Of a stretch of 39,497 nt of DNA, positions 30,321-39,478 are shown piece by piece. This stretch comes from a virus. Location of the stretch: the IMG/VR virus record IMGVR_UViG_3300010153_000023, positions 1-39,497 of that record; one strand, written 5' to 3'. How positions within the stretch are numbered: the first letter of the stretch is position 1; the number at the start of each line of letters is the position of its first letter. Made by a program: the position numbers and the translations under genes. Under the pieces are notes generated by a model. That model was not told the DNA's origin and ran no database searches. It was given only the letters and a program-made list of their open reading frames with translations.

Positions 30321-30375
30321 TAACCAATAACTTTAAGACCCTTCAGATATGTAGCTACTCTTAAAGTTAGGTTAT
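30321..30375 (+). ncRNA. Structured 5' leader of the capsid mRNA
   Basis: AACTTTAAGA (30329-30338) pairs perfectly with TCTTAAAGTT (30359-30368). Outside this, TAACC (30321-30325) pairs with GGTTA (30370-30374), giving a long stem with a small internal loop and a 20-base apical loop, beginning about 7 bases after the predicted start. The remaining leader to 30540 has no gene and no further clear stem. It could protect the mRNA or bind a regulator. Confidence 0.5.
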
Positions 30376-30540
30376 TTATAAACCCCAAGCCTATACTACT
30401 TACTAAGACTACCTGATAAGTATAAGCCCGTTAATTTTAGCTAGGCATAGTTACAGTTAATGCACCTTAGAAAACATCAGCCTCTTCGCTAAGTGTTACG
30501 CTTTTAACTCAAGCCAAACATCTTAATGGAGGATTTTATT

Positions 30541-31614
30541 ATGGCTTTCACAACCGCAGCAGGTTATGGCAACTTACCGAATGGTAATTTTAGTGCTATA
30601 ATCTATTCAAAAAAAGTACAGCTTGCATTCCGCAAGAGTACTGTTGTGGGCGATATAACTAACTCAGATTATTTTGGAGAAATTAGTGGTCAGGGCGACA
30701 CAGTCAAGATCATTAAGGAGCCAGAAATTTCGGTTAGTTCTTATGCCCGTGGCACAACTGTTCAAGCGCAAGATCTTGATGATGAAGACTTCTCACTTGT
30801 AGTCGATAAAGCAAATTACTTTGCATTTAAAATGGACGACATTGAAGAAGCACATTCACACATTAACTTCATGCAACTTGCAACAGATCGTGCTGCATAT
30901 CGTTTATCTGATCAATACGACCAAGAAGTACTTGGTTATTTGGCAGGTTACAAACAGTCATCACTTAGTTCATCTGCCGATGCGGTAAATGCAACTACTA
31001 ATGGTACTGTTGCAGTAGCTACTGCTGGCACAGACGAATTGTTGTCCAGTATGAAGCTAAATAAAGGTTCTTTTGGTAACATTACTACAAGTTCCGCAGG
31101 GTCGCACTCTATTCCGATTGCTGCTCGTCTACCTGGTGCAACTGCACTACCAACAGCGACTGCTTCACCTCTTATGGTAATAGCTCGTATGGCTCGTTTG
31201 CTTGATCAACAACAAGTTGATACAGCAGGTCGTTGGTTAGTCATTGACCCAGTATTCATGGAAATCTTACGAGATGAGGATTCACGTCTTCATAACGCTG
31301 ATTTCGGTGCGTCAGGAAGTATACGTAATGGTTTAGCAGTCAGCAATTTAGGCGGCTTCCGTGTATATGTTTCTAGTAACCTACCATCCGTTGGCACAGG
31401 TCCAGGTACTACAGGTACTGCAAACCAACTCGCTAACTTTGGTGTAATCGTAGCTGGACACGACTCAGCTATAGCAACCGCAGAACAGATCAATAAAACA
31501 GAAACCTATCGAGATCCTGATAGTTTTGCTGATATTGTTCGTGGGATGCATTTGTACGGCAGAAAGATACTTCGTCCTGAAGCTATCACTGTTGCACAGT
31601 ACAACGCAGCGTAA
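30541..31614 (+). CDS. Major capsid protein
   Basis: A 357-aa protein starting MAFTTAAGYGNLPNGNFSAI. An ATG 15 bases upstream overlaps the GGAGG ribosome binding site and was rejected. The N-terminal FSAIIYSKKVQLAFRKSTVV, then ITNSDYFGEISGQGDTVKI, and the C-terminal KTETYRDPDSFADIVRGMHLYG, then GRKILRPEA, are typical of HK97-fold capsid proteins of marine podoviruses. It has a strong promoter, long leader and excellent ribosome binding site, fitting its high expression. A decoration-like gene follows by 14 bases. Confidence 0.92.
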   Translation: MAFTTAAGYGNLPNGNFSAIIYSKKVQLAFRKSTVVGDITNSDYFGEISGQGDTVKIIKEPEISVSSYARGTTVQAQDLDDEDFSLVVDKANYFAFKMDDIEEAHSHINFMQLATDRAAYRLSDQYDQEVLGYLAGYKQSSLSSSADAVNATTNGTVAVATAGTDELLSSMKLNKGSFGNITTSSAGSHSIPIAARLPGATALPTATASPLMVIARMARLLDQQQVDTAGRWLVIDPVFMEILRDEDSRLHNADFGASGSIRNGLAVSNLGGFRVYVSSNLPSVGTGPGTTGTANQLANFGVIVAGHDSAIATAEQINKTETYRDPDSFADIVRGMHLYGRKILRPEAITVAQYNAA

Positions 31615-31628
31615 GGGAGGACTGACAA

Positions 31629-32141
31629 ATGGCTACATATTCATCAAGTTTACAAGCGGTTCACAGACCTTCTGCTCCTGCTCCATACTTAGTAAGTAAT
31701 ACTATTGATATTGCTGTAGAAAACACAAATAACGCTGCGGCATTAGCTGCAGACGATATTTTGCAAATCTTCACAATACCAACAGATACTCTTATTATGG
31801 CTGCAGGTTACGAAATTGAGGCTCTATTGACTGGAGAATCAAACGACACAACATTCAACTTAGGTATTACTACTGCCTCTACAGGTGGTATTGCTGCTGA
31901 TGTTGATGAGTTCGTTGCAGCAATGGACACAGACGCTATGGCGGTTGGTTCCTATGCTACTATGATTCCTGGTGTGTTCCCGAACCTCACTGGTTCCACG
32001 GCAACAACAATGGATCTAGAACTTCAAGCAGCAACTACAGCACCGACAGGTGGTAAGATTCGGGTATGGATGGTTCTTATGAACATAGATAATCCTGGAG
32101 ATTACGATGCTAATGAAGTTGATAGAGATCTATTAGCTTAA
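31629..32141 (+). CDS. Capsid decoration or head-fibre-like protein
   Basis: A 170-aa, Ala/Thr-rich, beta-rich protein, MATYSSSLQAVHRPSAPAPY at the start. Position right after the major capsid gene and the soluble beta-sandwich look (IDIAVENTNNAAALAADDIL, then LFTIPT-like strands and GKIRVWMVLMNIDNPGDYD) fit a capsid decoration protein. No family named with certainty. It shares the capsid promoter and is followed by a stem-loop, probably to lower expression of the tail genes. Confidence 0.68.
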   Translation: MATYSSSLQAVHRPSAPAPYLVSNTIDIAVENTNNAAALAADDILQIFTIPTDTLIMAAGYEIEALLTGESNDTTFNLGITTASTGGIAADVDEFVAAMDTDAMAVGSYATMIPGVFPNLTGSTATTMDLELQAATTAPTGGKIRVWMVLMNIDNPGDYDANEVDRDLLA

Positions 32142-32153
32142 ATTACTATAATG

Positions 32154-32177
32154 AGGGGGCAGGGCAACTTGCCCCTT
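32154..32177 (+). terminator. Stem-loop after the capsid genes, likely partial terminator
   Basis: AGGGGGCA (32154-32161) pairs with TGCCCCTT (32170-32177), eight pairs including one G-U, with an 8-base loop. A short, poor U-tract (CTACTAC) follows. Between highly expressed capsid genes and lower-expressed tail genes it is well placed to attenuate transcription. Confidence 0.6.
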
Positions 32178-32196
32178 CTACTACATAGGAGCTATT

Positions 32197-33135
32197 ATGG
32201 CTGAGACATATCTCACACTAACTAATAAAGTTATAACTAAATTAAATGAAGTTGTATTAACTTCTTCTAACTTTACCTCAGCTAGAGGTATGCAAGTACA
32301 AGCTCAGAATGCTGTTAATGAAGCTATACGCTACATAAATCAAAGAGAATATAATTATCCATTTAATCATGCACTTGCCACACAGACACTAACAGCAGGT
32401 GTAGTATCTTACGCACTACCTACTTCTACTAAGACAGTAGACTACAATACATTTAGAGTAGCTAAAGACTCAGACTTAGGTAGCTCAGGTGGTAAACTAA
32501 AGATACTAAACTATAATGATTACATTGATAAGTATATCTCACAAGAAGATGAAATAGAAACTACTACGTTAAGTACATCGCACACTGACTCTGTAACTAC
32601 TATCACCGTAGCTAGTACATCAGGTTTTTCAGCATCGGGTAGTTTGTATATAGGTAACGAGATTGTATCTTATACAGCTATAGGTTCGTCTACTACGTTT
32701 ACAGGTGTAACCCGTGCTACGTCTGCTACTACAGCGGCTGCTCACGATAGTGGTGTTACTGTAGCTCAGTTTGACGGTGGTGGTTTACCTCAGTACGTAG
32801 TTAGAAAGCCAGACAATAATTACTTATTATATCCACACCCTACAAAGTCATATCAAATAAAGTTCGACTATTTTACTTTTCCTGCAGATCTAGCGGCTCA
32901 CAGTGACACTACTACTATACCCGATAGGTTTTCTTACGTTATTGTTGCAGGAGCTACAGCTTTCGTTTATCAATACAGAGGTGAGGTTGCTCAATACCAA
33001 TTAAACATGGAGTTGTTTAACGATGGTATTAAAAGTATGCAATCACTACTAGTTAATAGATTTGAGTATTTACGCTCAACATACCCATTAGGAACGTCTT
33101 CAGTTGCAAGACCTAACGCTTTAAGAGTATCTTAA
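32197..33135 (+). CDS. Tail tubular protein A-like connector, with inserted module
   Basis: A 312-aa protein. The N-terminal NKVITKLNEVVLTSSNFTSA, then AVNEAIRYINQREYNYPFNH is the style of T7 gp11-like head-tail connectors in marine podoviruses. Residues 131-192 hold a small beta module (STSGFSASGSLYIGNEIVSY, then FTGVTRATSATTAAAH) which recurs in the next gene. The rest resumes the connector fold. It joins portal to tail. Spacing to the next gene is one base. Confidence 0.8.
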   Translation: MAETYLTLTNKVITKLNEVVLTSSNFTSARGMQVQAQNAVNEAIRYINQREYNYPFNHALATQTLTAGVVSYALPTSTKTVDYNTFRVAKDSDLGSSGGKLKILNYNDYIDKYISQEDEIETTTLSTSHTDSVTTITVASTSGFSASGSLYIGNEIVSYTAIGSSTTFTGVTRATSATTAAAHDSGVTVAQFDGGGLPQYVVRKPDNNYLLYPHPTKSYQIKFDYFTFPADLAAHSDTTTIPDRFSYVIVAGATAFVYQYRGEVAQYQLNMELFNDGIKSMQSLLVNRFEYLRSTYPLGTSSVARPNALRVS

Positions 33136-33136
33136 T

Positions 33137-34858
33137 ATGCCAGATAGTTCACAGGTAGAACCAGCCTCCTTTAACTGTGAGGGTGGTCTTATACTAAATC
33201 GTTCTACGTTTATGATGCAACCAGGAGAGGCATTAGAACTAGAGAACTTTGAACCAGACATTCAGGGTGGCTACAGACGTATTAGTGGTTTTAAAAAGTT
33301 CGTTAATCAAGTTGTACCTTTTACAACAGCTAACTCAGAAAAAGTGTTAATGGTAGCTGCTTTTAGTGATAATGTATTAGCCGCTCGTGGTGAAAAGATA
33401 TGGAGTTCCGCTAGTAATGTATTAGGATCAAGTATAGCTGCTAATATAGCAATGACAGGTTCAGGTACTATTAATGTAGATTCTACTACAGGGTTTAGTT
33501 CTAGTGGTACACTACAGGTTAACAGTGAGTTTTTTACTTATACAGGTATTACAGCTACTACATTTACGGGAGTAACTCGCGCTACATCTTCTACTACAGC
33601 AGCAGCACACGCTAAAAGTGATATAATTTCCGAAGACTGGACTGTAAGAGATACAGGAAGAACAAACGCAGGTAAGTATAAGTTTGAGCGTTTTAACTTT
33701 GATGGCAACGATAAAATAGTTGTAGTTGATGGTGACAACCCTCCAACAGTATTTAATACTTCTTTAGCTGCAACAGATATAAGTGAGAGTTCTGTATCTA
33801 ATGCTAAGTTTGTCATATCTTTTAAGCAACATATGTTTTACGCTGGTATGTCAGCTACACCACAAGAACTAGTATTTAGTCAACCTTTTGATGAGGATGC
33901 CTTTAACAGTGGTAGCGGTGCAGGTAGCATTAAAATAGATGATACTATAACAGGTATAAAATCTTTCCGTGATGCATTGTATATATTCTGTGAAAACAGG
34001 ATCTTCGCATTGACTGGAACATCGTCAGCTAATTTTGCTGTAACTCCAGTTACACGTAACATTGGTTGCATAAACGGTGACACAATACAAGAGTTTGCTG
34101 GTAACTTAATATTTCTTGGTCCTGACGGATTACGAACAGTAGCTGGTACTGCTAACATTGGTGACGTTGACTTAGGTACAATAAGTACAAACGTACAGTC
34201 TTTGTTTGACGAGAATATAGCTGACTCAACTTTATTTGACAGTGTAGTTGTAGCAGACAAAACACAATACAGAATATTCTTTACTAAAGACGGAAGAACA
34301 GAATCAGCTACTAAAGGTATAATCTGTGTTAAAAGAGATAACAAATACGAGTTTTCTGAAATAAGAGGTTTAAAACCTTCTGCAACAGATGACTTAATTA
34401 CTACAGGTGATGTAAAAGTTCTTCATGGTGGGTTTAACGGTTACGTATACAGACAAGAACTAGGGAATGACTTTGACGGTACTACTATATTTGGTAAGTA
34501 TCGTAGTCCAGACTTAACGTTTCAAGATCCAGGTATTAGAAAACATATGCAACGAGTTATTGTTAACTATAAACCCGAAGCAGCAATAGATGCTGATCTC
34601 TTTATAAGATATGACTACGAAGACCCAGAGTCAGCTAGACCTGCAGCATATCCTTTAGATTCGACTGATGTTGTTGCTATATACGGAACTTCATCTTATG
34701 GCGCACCTACTTACGGTGGTGTATCACAACCTCTAGTTAGGCAATCCGTTGAGGGTTCAGGGTTTGCTGTAGCTTTACGTGTTAATGATGGCGGTAATAC
34801 AGCCCCTTATTCACTTAAAGGATTTCAATTAGAGTATCAAACAGGAGCAAGAAGATAA
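33137..34858 (+). CDS. Tail tubular protein B-like, shares the module
   Basis: A 573-aa protein. MPDSSQVEPASFNCEGGLIL, then MMQPGEALELENFEPDIQGG and YRRISGF is a common start of marine podovirus tail nozzle proteins (T7 gp12-like). Residues 106-166 (STTGFSSSGTLQVNSEFFTY, then FTGVTRATSSTTAAAH) repeat the module of the preceding gene. The remainder is a beta-propeller-like nozzle (GIKSFRDALYIFCENRIFAL; GLRTVAGTANIGDVDLG). It forms the tail tip through which DNA leaves. The next gene starts directly. Confidence 0.85.
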   Translation: MPDSSQVEPASFNCEGGLILNRSTFMMQPGEALELENFEPDIQGGYRRISGFKKFVNQVVPFTTANSEKVLMVAAFSDNVLAARGEKIWSSASNVLGSSIAANIAMTGSGTINVDSTTGFSSSGTLQVNSEFFTYTGITATTFTGVTRATSSTTAAAHAKSDIISEDWTVRDTGRTNAGKYKFERFNFDGNDKIVVVDGDNPPTVFNTSLAATDISESSVSNAKFVISFKQHMFYAGMSATPQELVFSQPFDEDAFNSGSGAGSIKIDDTITGIKSFRDALYIFCENRIFALTGTSSANFAVTPVTRNIGCINGDTIQEFAGNLIFLGPDGLRTVAGTANIGDVDLGTISTNVQSLFDENIADSTLFDSVVVADKTQYRIFFTKDGRTESATKGIICVKRDNKYEFSEIRGLKPSATDDLITTGDVKVLHGGFNGYVYRQELGNDFDGTTIFGKYRSPDLTFQDPGIRKHMQRVIVNYKPEAAIDADLFIRYDYEDPESARPAAYPLDSTDVVAIYGTSSYGAPTYGGVSQPLVRQSVEGSGFAVALRVNDGGNTAPYSLKGFQLEYQTGARR

Positions 34859-37756
34859 ATGGGTGCTACTTACACAAGGCAATCGTCTTACACTGACGGA
34901 GATACGATTACCGCAGACCACACTAATAACGAGTTTGACCAGCTACTAGCTGCTTTTGCTGCAAGCTCAGGACACACACACGATGGTACAACCGCAGAAG
35001 GCGGTCCTATAACTAAGTTATTAGGTACAACTATTACTATAGGTGATGGAACATCAGGACAAAACATTGTAGTAACGTATGACGGTGAATCTAATGACGG
35101 TGTAATGTCGTGGATGGAAGACGAAGACTACTTTGAGTTCTCTGATGACATACTCGTAGCTTCTACAGAAAAACTACAGTTTCGTGATACAGCAATATAC
35201 ATTAACTCTTCAGCAGATGGGCAGCTAGATCTTGTAGCTGACACAGAAATACAGATAGCAGCTACTACTATAGACATGAATGGTGCTGCTGATATATCTG
35301 GCAACCTAGCAGTAGGTGGTAACTTAACAGTAGCAGGTAATGCGACAGTTACAGGTACTACCACATTTAATGGTGGCACACTTACGTTAGGCGACAGTGC
35401 GTCAGACAATGTTGTGTTTGGTGCAGATGTAGACTCACACATTATACCTGACGATGACAATACGTATGATTTAGGTAGCTCCAGTCAAGAATGGCGTGAC
35501 ATTTTTATAGATGGCACAGCTCACATTGATACACTTGACGTTGACGTTAATGCTACTGTAGCTGGTACACTAGGTGTAACTGGAGCTATAACTGGCTCTA
35601 GTACAATAGTTGGTACTACTATATCAGCAAGTACAGCGTTTGTTCCTACAGTAGCTGACGGTGCTACACTAGGTACATCTAGCTTAGAGTTCGGTGATCT
35701 TTACTTAGGTGACTCAGGAGTTATCTACTTAGGTGCTGACCAAGACGTATCACTTACACATATTCCAGACACAGGTGTAAGAGTAAACAGCACTAGAAAA
35801 ATAGAATTTAATGATGCATCACAGTTTATACATGGCTCAAGTGCTACTGTATTATCGCTAGGTGCTACAGATGAGATAGACCTTACAGCTACTACAATAG
35901 ACATAAACGGTACTGCTAGTGTTAGTGGTAATGTTACTATGTCTGCTGATGCTACAGTAGGTGATGATCTTACACTTTTATCTGATGCTGCAGTACTAGG
36001 TTTTGGTGCTGATACAGATGTCACACTGACACACGTAGCTGACACAGGCTTGTTACTTAACAGCACAATGGCACTGCAGTTTAACGATGCGTCACAGTTT
36101 ATTAACGCTCCTAGTGCTACAGTCTTAGACATTAACGCAACAGATGAGATTGAGCTTAACGCTACAGCTATTGACGTTAACGGTACAATGGATGTTAGTG
36201 GCACATTAGGTGTAACTGGTATTGCTACATTTGCTGATGACATAATCATAGGTGACGGTAAGACTATAGGATCTGCATCAGATGTAGACGCTATAACTAT
36301 TGCCTCTAATGGTCAGGTAACACTGACACAGACACTGATAGGTACAGCACTAGATATATCTGGTGATATAGATATAGACGGTACAGCTAACTTAGACATA
36401 GTTGATATTGATGGTGCGGTTAACATAGCTGCTGCTACAACTATAGCTACAGACAATAAGATACAGTTCCGTGATACAGGGCTATACTTAAACTCTAGCA
36501 CAGATGGTCAACTAGACATTGTTGCTGATACAGAGATACAATTAGCTGCTACTACAGTAGATCTAAATGGTAACTTAGATGTATCAGGTACAGTAGTTGC
36601 AGCAGGTAACATTACTACTTCAGGTACAGTAGAGCCAGCAGGTGACACAGCAGCAGGAGATAACGCAGCTATAGGTTACACATCTGTTGAAGGTCTTATC
36701 CTTACAGGTCAAGGTTCAACAAATGATGTAACAATTAAAAACGATGCTGATACTATTGTTATGCGAGTTCCTACAGGAACAGACGATGTAGTATTTACAG
36801 ACAATGTAACTATATCGGGTGACTTAACTGTAACAGGTACAACTACACAAGTTGACACAGTTACTATGGAAGCAGCTAACGCTGTAGTGTTTGAAGGTGC
36901 TACTGCAGATGACCACGAAACTACACTTACAGTTGTAGATCCTACAGCAGACAGAACAATTAACTTACCTAACCAATCAGGTACACTACCCGTTCTAGCT
37001 GCAGCAAGTAATACTCAAGTTAGCTCTACACCAGAAGAGTTAAACATACTAGATGGAGCTACTGTAGTTGTAGGTGAGATCAACGCACTAGACTTAGGTA
37101 GTACTGCAATAGGTACAGCGATTGCATCTAAGGCAGTTGTATTAGACGCTAACAAAGACTACACAGGTTTACGTAACTTTACTGTTACTGGTGAACTAGA
37201 CGCAGCTACAGGTGACTTCTCTAGTGACGTAGATATAGACGGTGATCTTCTTGTAGGTGATGATTTAACATTAGACAGCGATGCTGCAGTATTAGGGTTC
37301 GGTGCAGATAAAGATGTAACGTTGACACACGTTGCAGATACAGGTATACTTCTTAATGCAGCTATGGTGGTTCAGTTTCGTGACAGTGCCATTAACATTG
37401 GTTCACCTGCTGACGGTGATTTAGACATTAATGCAGACGATGAGATTGAGCTTAACTCTACATTAATAGATATCAATGGTAACGTAGAAATAAGTGGAAC
37501 TACTGCCCAGGTAGGTATATCAACATCAACAGCTAAAGATATATTTAATGCAGGTATGTCACTTAAGAATGGAGCTACATCAGCAGGTTTTGTAGAGTTC
37601 TTTGAGGACTCAGATAACGGAACAAATAAAGTAACATTAATCGGTCCAGCATCAACGGCTGATATAACATTAACCTTGCCTAGTGTAGCTGGAACCATAG
37701 CCACCACTACTTCGGCAGCAGATGATGCAACAGCCCTAGCCATTGCACTAGGATAA
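34859..37756 (+). CDS. Tail fibre or tail spike built from repeats
   Basis: A 965-aa protein. The N-terminal MGATYTRQSSYTDGDTITAD, then GHTHDGTTAEGGPI is a common marine-phage fibre start for docking to the tail. The body is made of about five related units of ~45-75 residues: an AVLGFGADTDVTLTHVADTG half, a QFNDASQFI or QFRDTAIYINSSADGQLD half, and a DEIELNATAIDVNG ending. These probably fold as an intertwined beta fibre. It binds the host receptor. Recombination between the near-identical units could change its length. No chaperone domain is seen at the end. Confidence 0.86.
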   Translation: MGATYTRQSSYTDGDTITADHTNNEFDQLLAAFAASSGHTHDGTTAEGGPITKLLGTTITIGDGTSGQNIVVTYDGESNDGVMSWMEDEDYFEFSDDILVASTEKLQFRDTAIYINSSADGQLDLVADTEIQIAATTIDMNGAADISGNLAVGGNLTVAGNATVTGTTTFNGGTLTLGDSASDNVVFGADVDSHIIPDDDNTYDLGSSSQEWRDIFIDGTAHIDTLDVDVNATVAGTLGVTGAITGSSTIVGTTISASTAFVPTVADGATLGTSSLEFGDLYLGDSGVIYLGADQDVSLTHIPDTGVRVNSTRKIEFNDASQFIHGSSATVLSLGATDEIDLTATTIDINGTASVSGNVTMSADATVGDDLTLLSDAAVLGFGADTDVTLTHVADTGLLLNSTMALQFNDASQFINAPSATVLDINATDEIELNATAIDVNGTMDVSGTLGVTGIATFADDIIIGDGKTIGSASDVDAITIASNGQVTLTQTLIGTALDISGDIDIDGTANLDIVDIDGAVNIAAATTIATDNKIQFRDTGLYLNSSTDGQLDIVADTEIQLAATTVDLNGNLDVSGTVVAAGNITTSGTVEPAGDTAAGDNAAIGYTSVEGLILTGQGSTNDVTIKNDADTIVMRVPTGTDDVVFTDNVTISGDLTVTGTTTQVDTVTMEAANAVVFEGATADDHETTLTVVDPTADRTINLPNQSGTLPVLAAASNTQVSSTPEELNILDGATVVVGEINALDLGSTAIGTAIASKAVVLDANKDYTGLRNFTVTGELDAATGDFSSDVDIDGDLLVGDDLTLDSDAAVLGFGADKDVTLTHVADTGILLNAAMVVQFRDSAINIGSPADGDLDINADDEIELNSTLIDINGNVEISGTTAQVGISTSTAKDIFNAGMSLKNGATSAGFVEFFEDSDNGTNKVTLIGPASTADITLTLPSVAGTIATTTSAADDATALAIALG

Positions 37757-37771
37757 GAAAGGAACTAAATC

Positions 37772-38137
37772 ATGGCAAACACGTTTAAGGTTGTAAACTT
37801 TGCAGCAGAACCTGCTAGTGCAGGTACACCGTATGTAATGTACACTGCTGCTTCTAGTACAACTACAGTTGTTTTGGGGTTGATATTATCTAATATACAC
37901 ACATCTCAAGTTACAGCTACAGTTAGACTAGTAAGTGATACAGCAAACAGAGCAGTAACTAATAACACCGCTAACGGTACAAGCATTATAGTTCAAGATG
38001 CACCTATACCTGCTAGTAGTGCATTAGAGCTTATGTCTGGTAACAAAGTGGTACTAGAAACTACAGATCAAATTACGATTGATTGTTCTGTAGCAGACAA
38101 ACTAAGCGGAACATTGAGTATAATGGAGATCACCTAA
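37772..38137 (+). CDS. Small tail-region beta protein, 121 aa
   Basis: MANTFKVVNFAAEPASAGTP, then YVMYTAASSTTTVVLGLILS and LELMSGNKVVLETTDQITID. A compact beta-sandwich pattern, common next to marine-phage fibres. It may be a fibre cap or virion decoration; no proven role. Stop and next start share a base (TAATG). Confidence 0.72.
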   Translation: MANTFKVVNFAAEPASAGTPYVMYTAASSTTTVVLGLILSNIHTSQVTATVRLVSDTANRAVTNNTANGTSIIVQDAPIPASSALELMSGNKVVLETTDQITIDCSVADKLSGTLSIMEIT

Positions 38138-39153
38138 TGGCATACATTGGTAACGCACCAGCAGATAGATTTACTAGCATACCTACTGTACAACAGTTTA
38201 ATGGCGATGGTAGTACAACTGCCTTTACATTAAGTAGACCAGTAGGCACAGACCAAGACTTATTGGTATCTGTAGATGGCGTTATCCAAGACACTGCAGC
38301 TTACGCAGTATCTAATGGTACTACACTTACATTTAGTGCAGCACCCTCTACAGGTACAGCAAACATCTTCGTTAACTATTTAGGTGTAACCATAGGCTCA
38401 GTTGTACACCCAGCTAGTTCAGCACTTGCTGCTACTACAGGTACTTTTAGTGATGCTGTAGGTATTGGAGAAACTTCTCCATTAGGAAAATTGCACGTTA
38501 AGTCTGGGGATAGTGCAGCTTCATCTGTAAATGGTAATGCTAATGAATTAGTTGTAGAAAATTCAGACTATTCAGGCATCACGATACTTGGTGAAAATGA
38601 AACATCTATTATGTTTGGTGATAACGAAGACCCAGATGTAGGTAGGATTGAATATTTTCATAGCACTAATTCTATGAGCTTTAGGACTAATGCTAGTGAT
38701 GCAATGCTTATTGATGGTAATGGTCATGTTACTATGCCATTACAACCAGCGTTTCTTGTAAATCCTGCAAGCAATCAAAATAATATTGCTACTGGTACTC
38801 AAGTTACAGTTGTTTTTGGTACAGAAGTATATGATGTAGGTTCTAACTTTGCGTCTAACACATTTACTGCCCCAGTTACAGGTAAGTATCAACTAAACTT
38901 TCAATTAACCTTACTAAATGTAGACTCTGCTTCTTTGTATTATGAAGCAAAATTAGTAACTAGTAACAGAACGTATAATTTTATTATAGACCCAGACTTT
39001 GGGCAAGATGCAGGTTATTGGTCTATTTCTGGGGCTATGCTTGCTGATATGGATGCTAACGATACTGTTATTTTAAATGTAGTACACCATTCAGGTACTG
39101 CACAAACAGATATTCAGACAGCTACTTTTTTCTCAGGCTATTTAGCTTGCTAA
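38137..39153 (+). CDS. Tail fibre-like protein with C1q-like head
   Basis: A 338-aa protein. Start at 38137 was chosen because it is coupled to the upstream stop and matches the common MAYIGNAPADRFTSIPTVQQ opening. Residues ~25-90 form a beta domain (FNGDGSTTAFTLSRPV; SVDGVIQDTAAYAVSN) seen in many marine fibres. The C-terminal ~120 residues (TGTQVTVVFGTEVYDVGSNF, NTFTAPVTGKYQLNFQLTLL) fit a C1q/TNF-like jelly-roll, a trimeric binding head. It probably contacts the host surface as a second receptor-binding protein. Confidence 0.82.
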   Translation: MAYIGNAPADRFTSIPTVQQFNGDGSTTAFTLSRPVGTDQDLLVSVDGVIQDTAAYAVSNGTTLTFSAAPSTGTANIFVNYLGVTIGSVVHPASSALAATTGTFSDAVGIGETSPLGKLHVKSGDSAASSVNGNANELVVENSDYSGITILGENETSIMFGDNEDPDVGRIEYFHSTNSMSFRTNASDAMLIDGNGHVTMPLQPAFLVNPASNQNNIATGTQVTVVFGTEVYDVGSNFASNTFTAPVTGKYQLNFQLTLLNVDSASLYYEAKLVTSNRTYNFIIDPDFGQDAGYWSISGAMLADMDANDTVILNVVHHSGTAQTDIQTATFFSGYLAC

Positions 39154-39193
39154 CCATCGGGTGAAATAACCCTGTCATAAAGGAGACATAACA

Positions 39194-39478
39194 ATGGCAA
39201 ACCACACTAAAACAATAACACTTACAGATTTACAGCAAAAGATACTCGCTAATGATCTATACACAGCAGCAGATAACTCAGGCTTAGATGCTTGGATTGA
39301 CGGTGCAGTTACTGGCAAACTTAACAACTGCTGGAAACGTATGCAGTCTGAGTGGACTACTAAGCTCATGAATGATGAGAGCTTTACGGATAGCATACCT
39401 AGTAACCAAGCAGACTTTGTAGCACTTGTAACAGCTAGGTCAGACTATAAAACTCGTAAACAGCGAGATGATGCATAA
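39194..39478 (+). CDS. Conserved tail-region protein, 94 aa
   Basis: MANHTKTITLTDLQQKILAN, then GAVTGKLNNCWKRMQSEWTT and SNQADFVALVTARSDYKTRK. This small helical protein is a regular companion of marine-phage fibre genes (KTITLxDLxQKxLANDL and ARSDYKTR are conserved). A chaperone-like role in fibre assembly is sometimes supposed but not shown. It has a strong AAAGGAGA site. The next gene's ATG appears at 39494 after AAAGGAAA, cut by the window end. Confidence 0.75.
   Translation: MANHTKTITLTDLQQKILANDLYTAADNSGLDAWIDGAVTGKLNNCWKRMQSEWTTKLMNDESFTDSIPSNQADFVALVTARSDYKTRKQRDDA

Noticed and set aside
34859-37756. Long antisense frames under the fibre, portal, terminase and nozzle genes
   Set aside because: They mirror the codon pattern of the real genes, lack ribosome binding sites and have no operon context.
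39154-39193. GGGT-N6-ACCC as a terminator after the C1q-like fibre gene
   Set aside because: Only four pairs and no U-tract; too weak to call.
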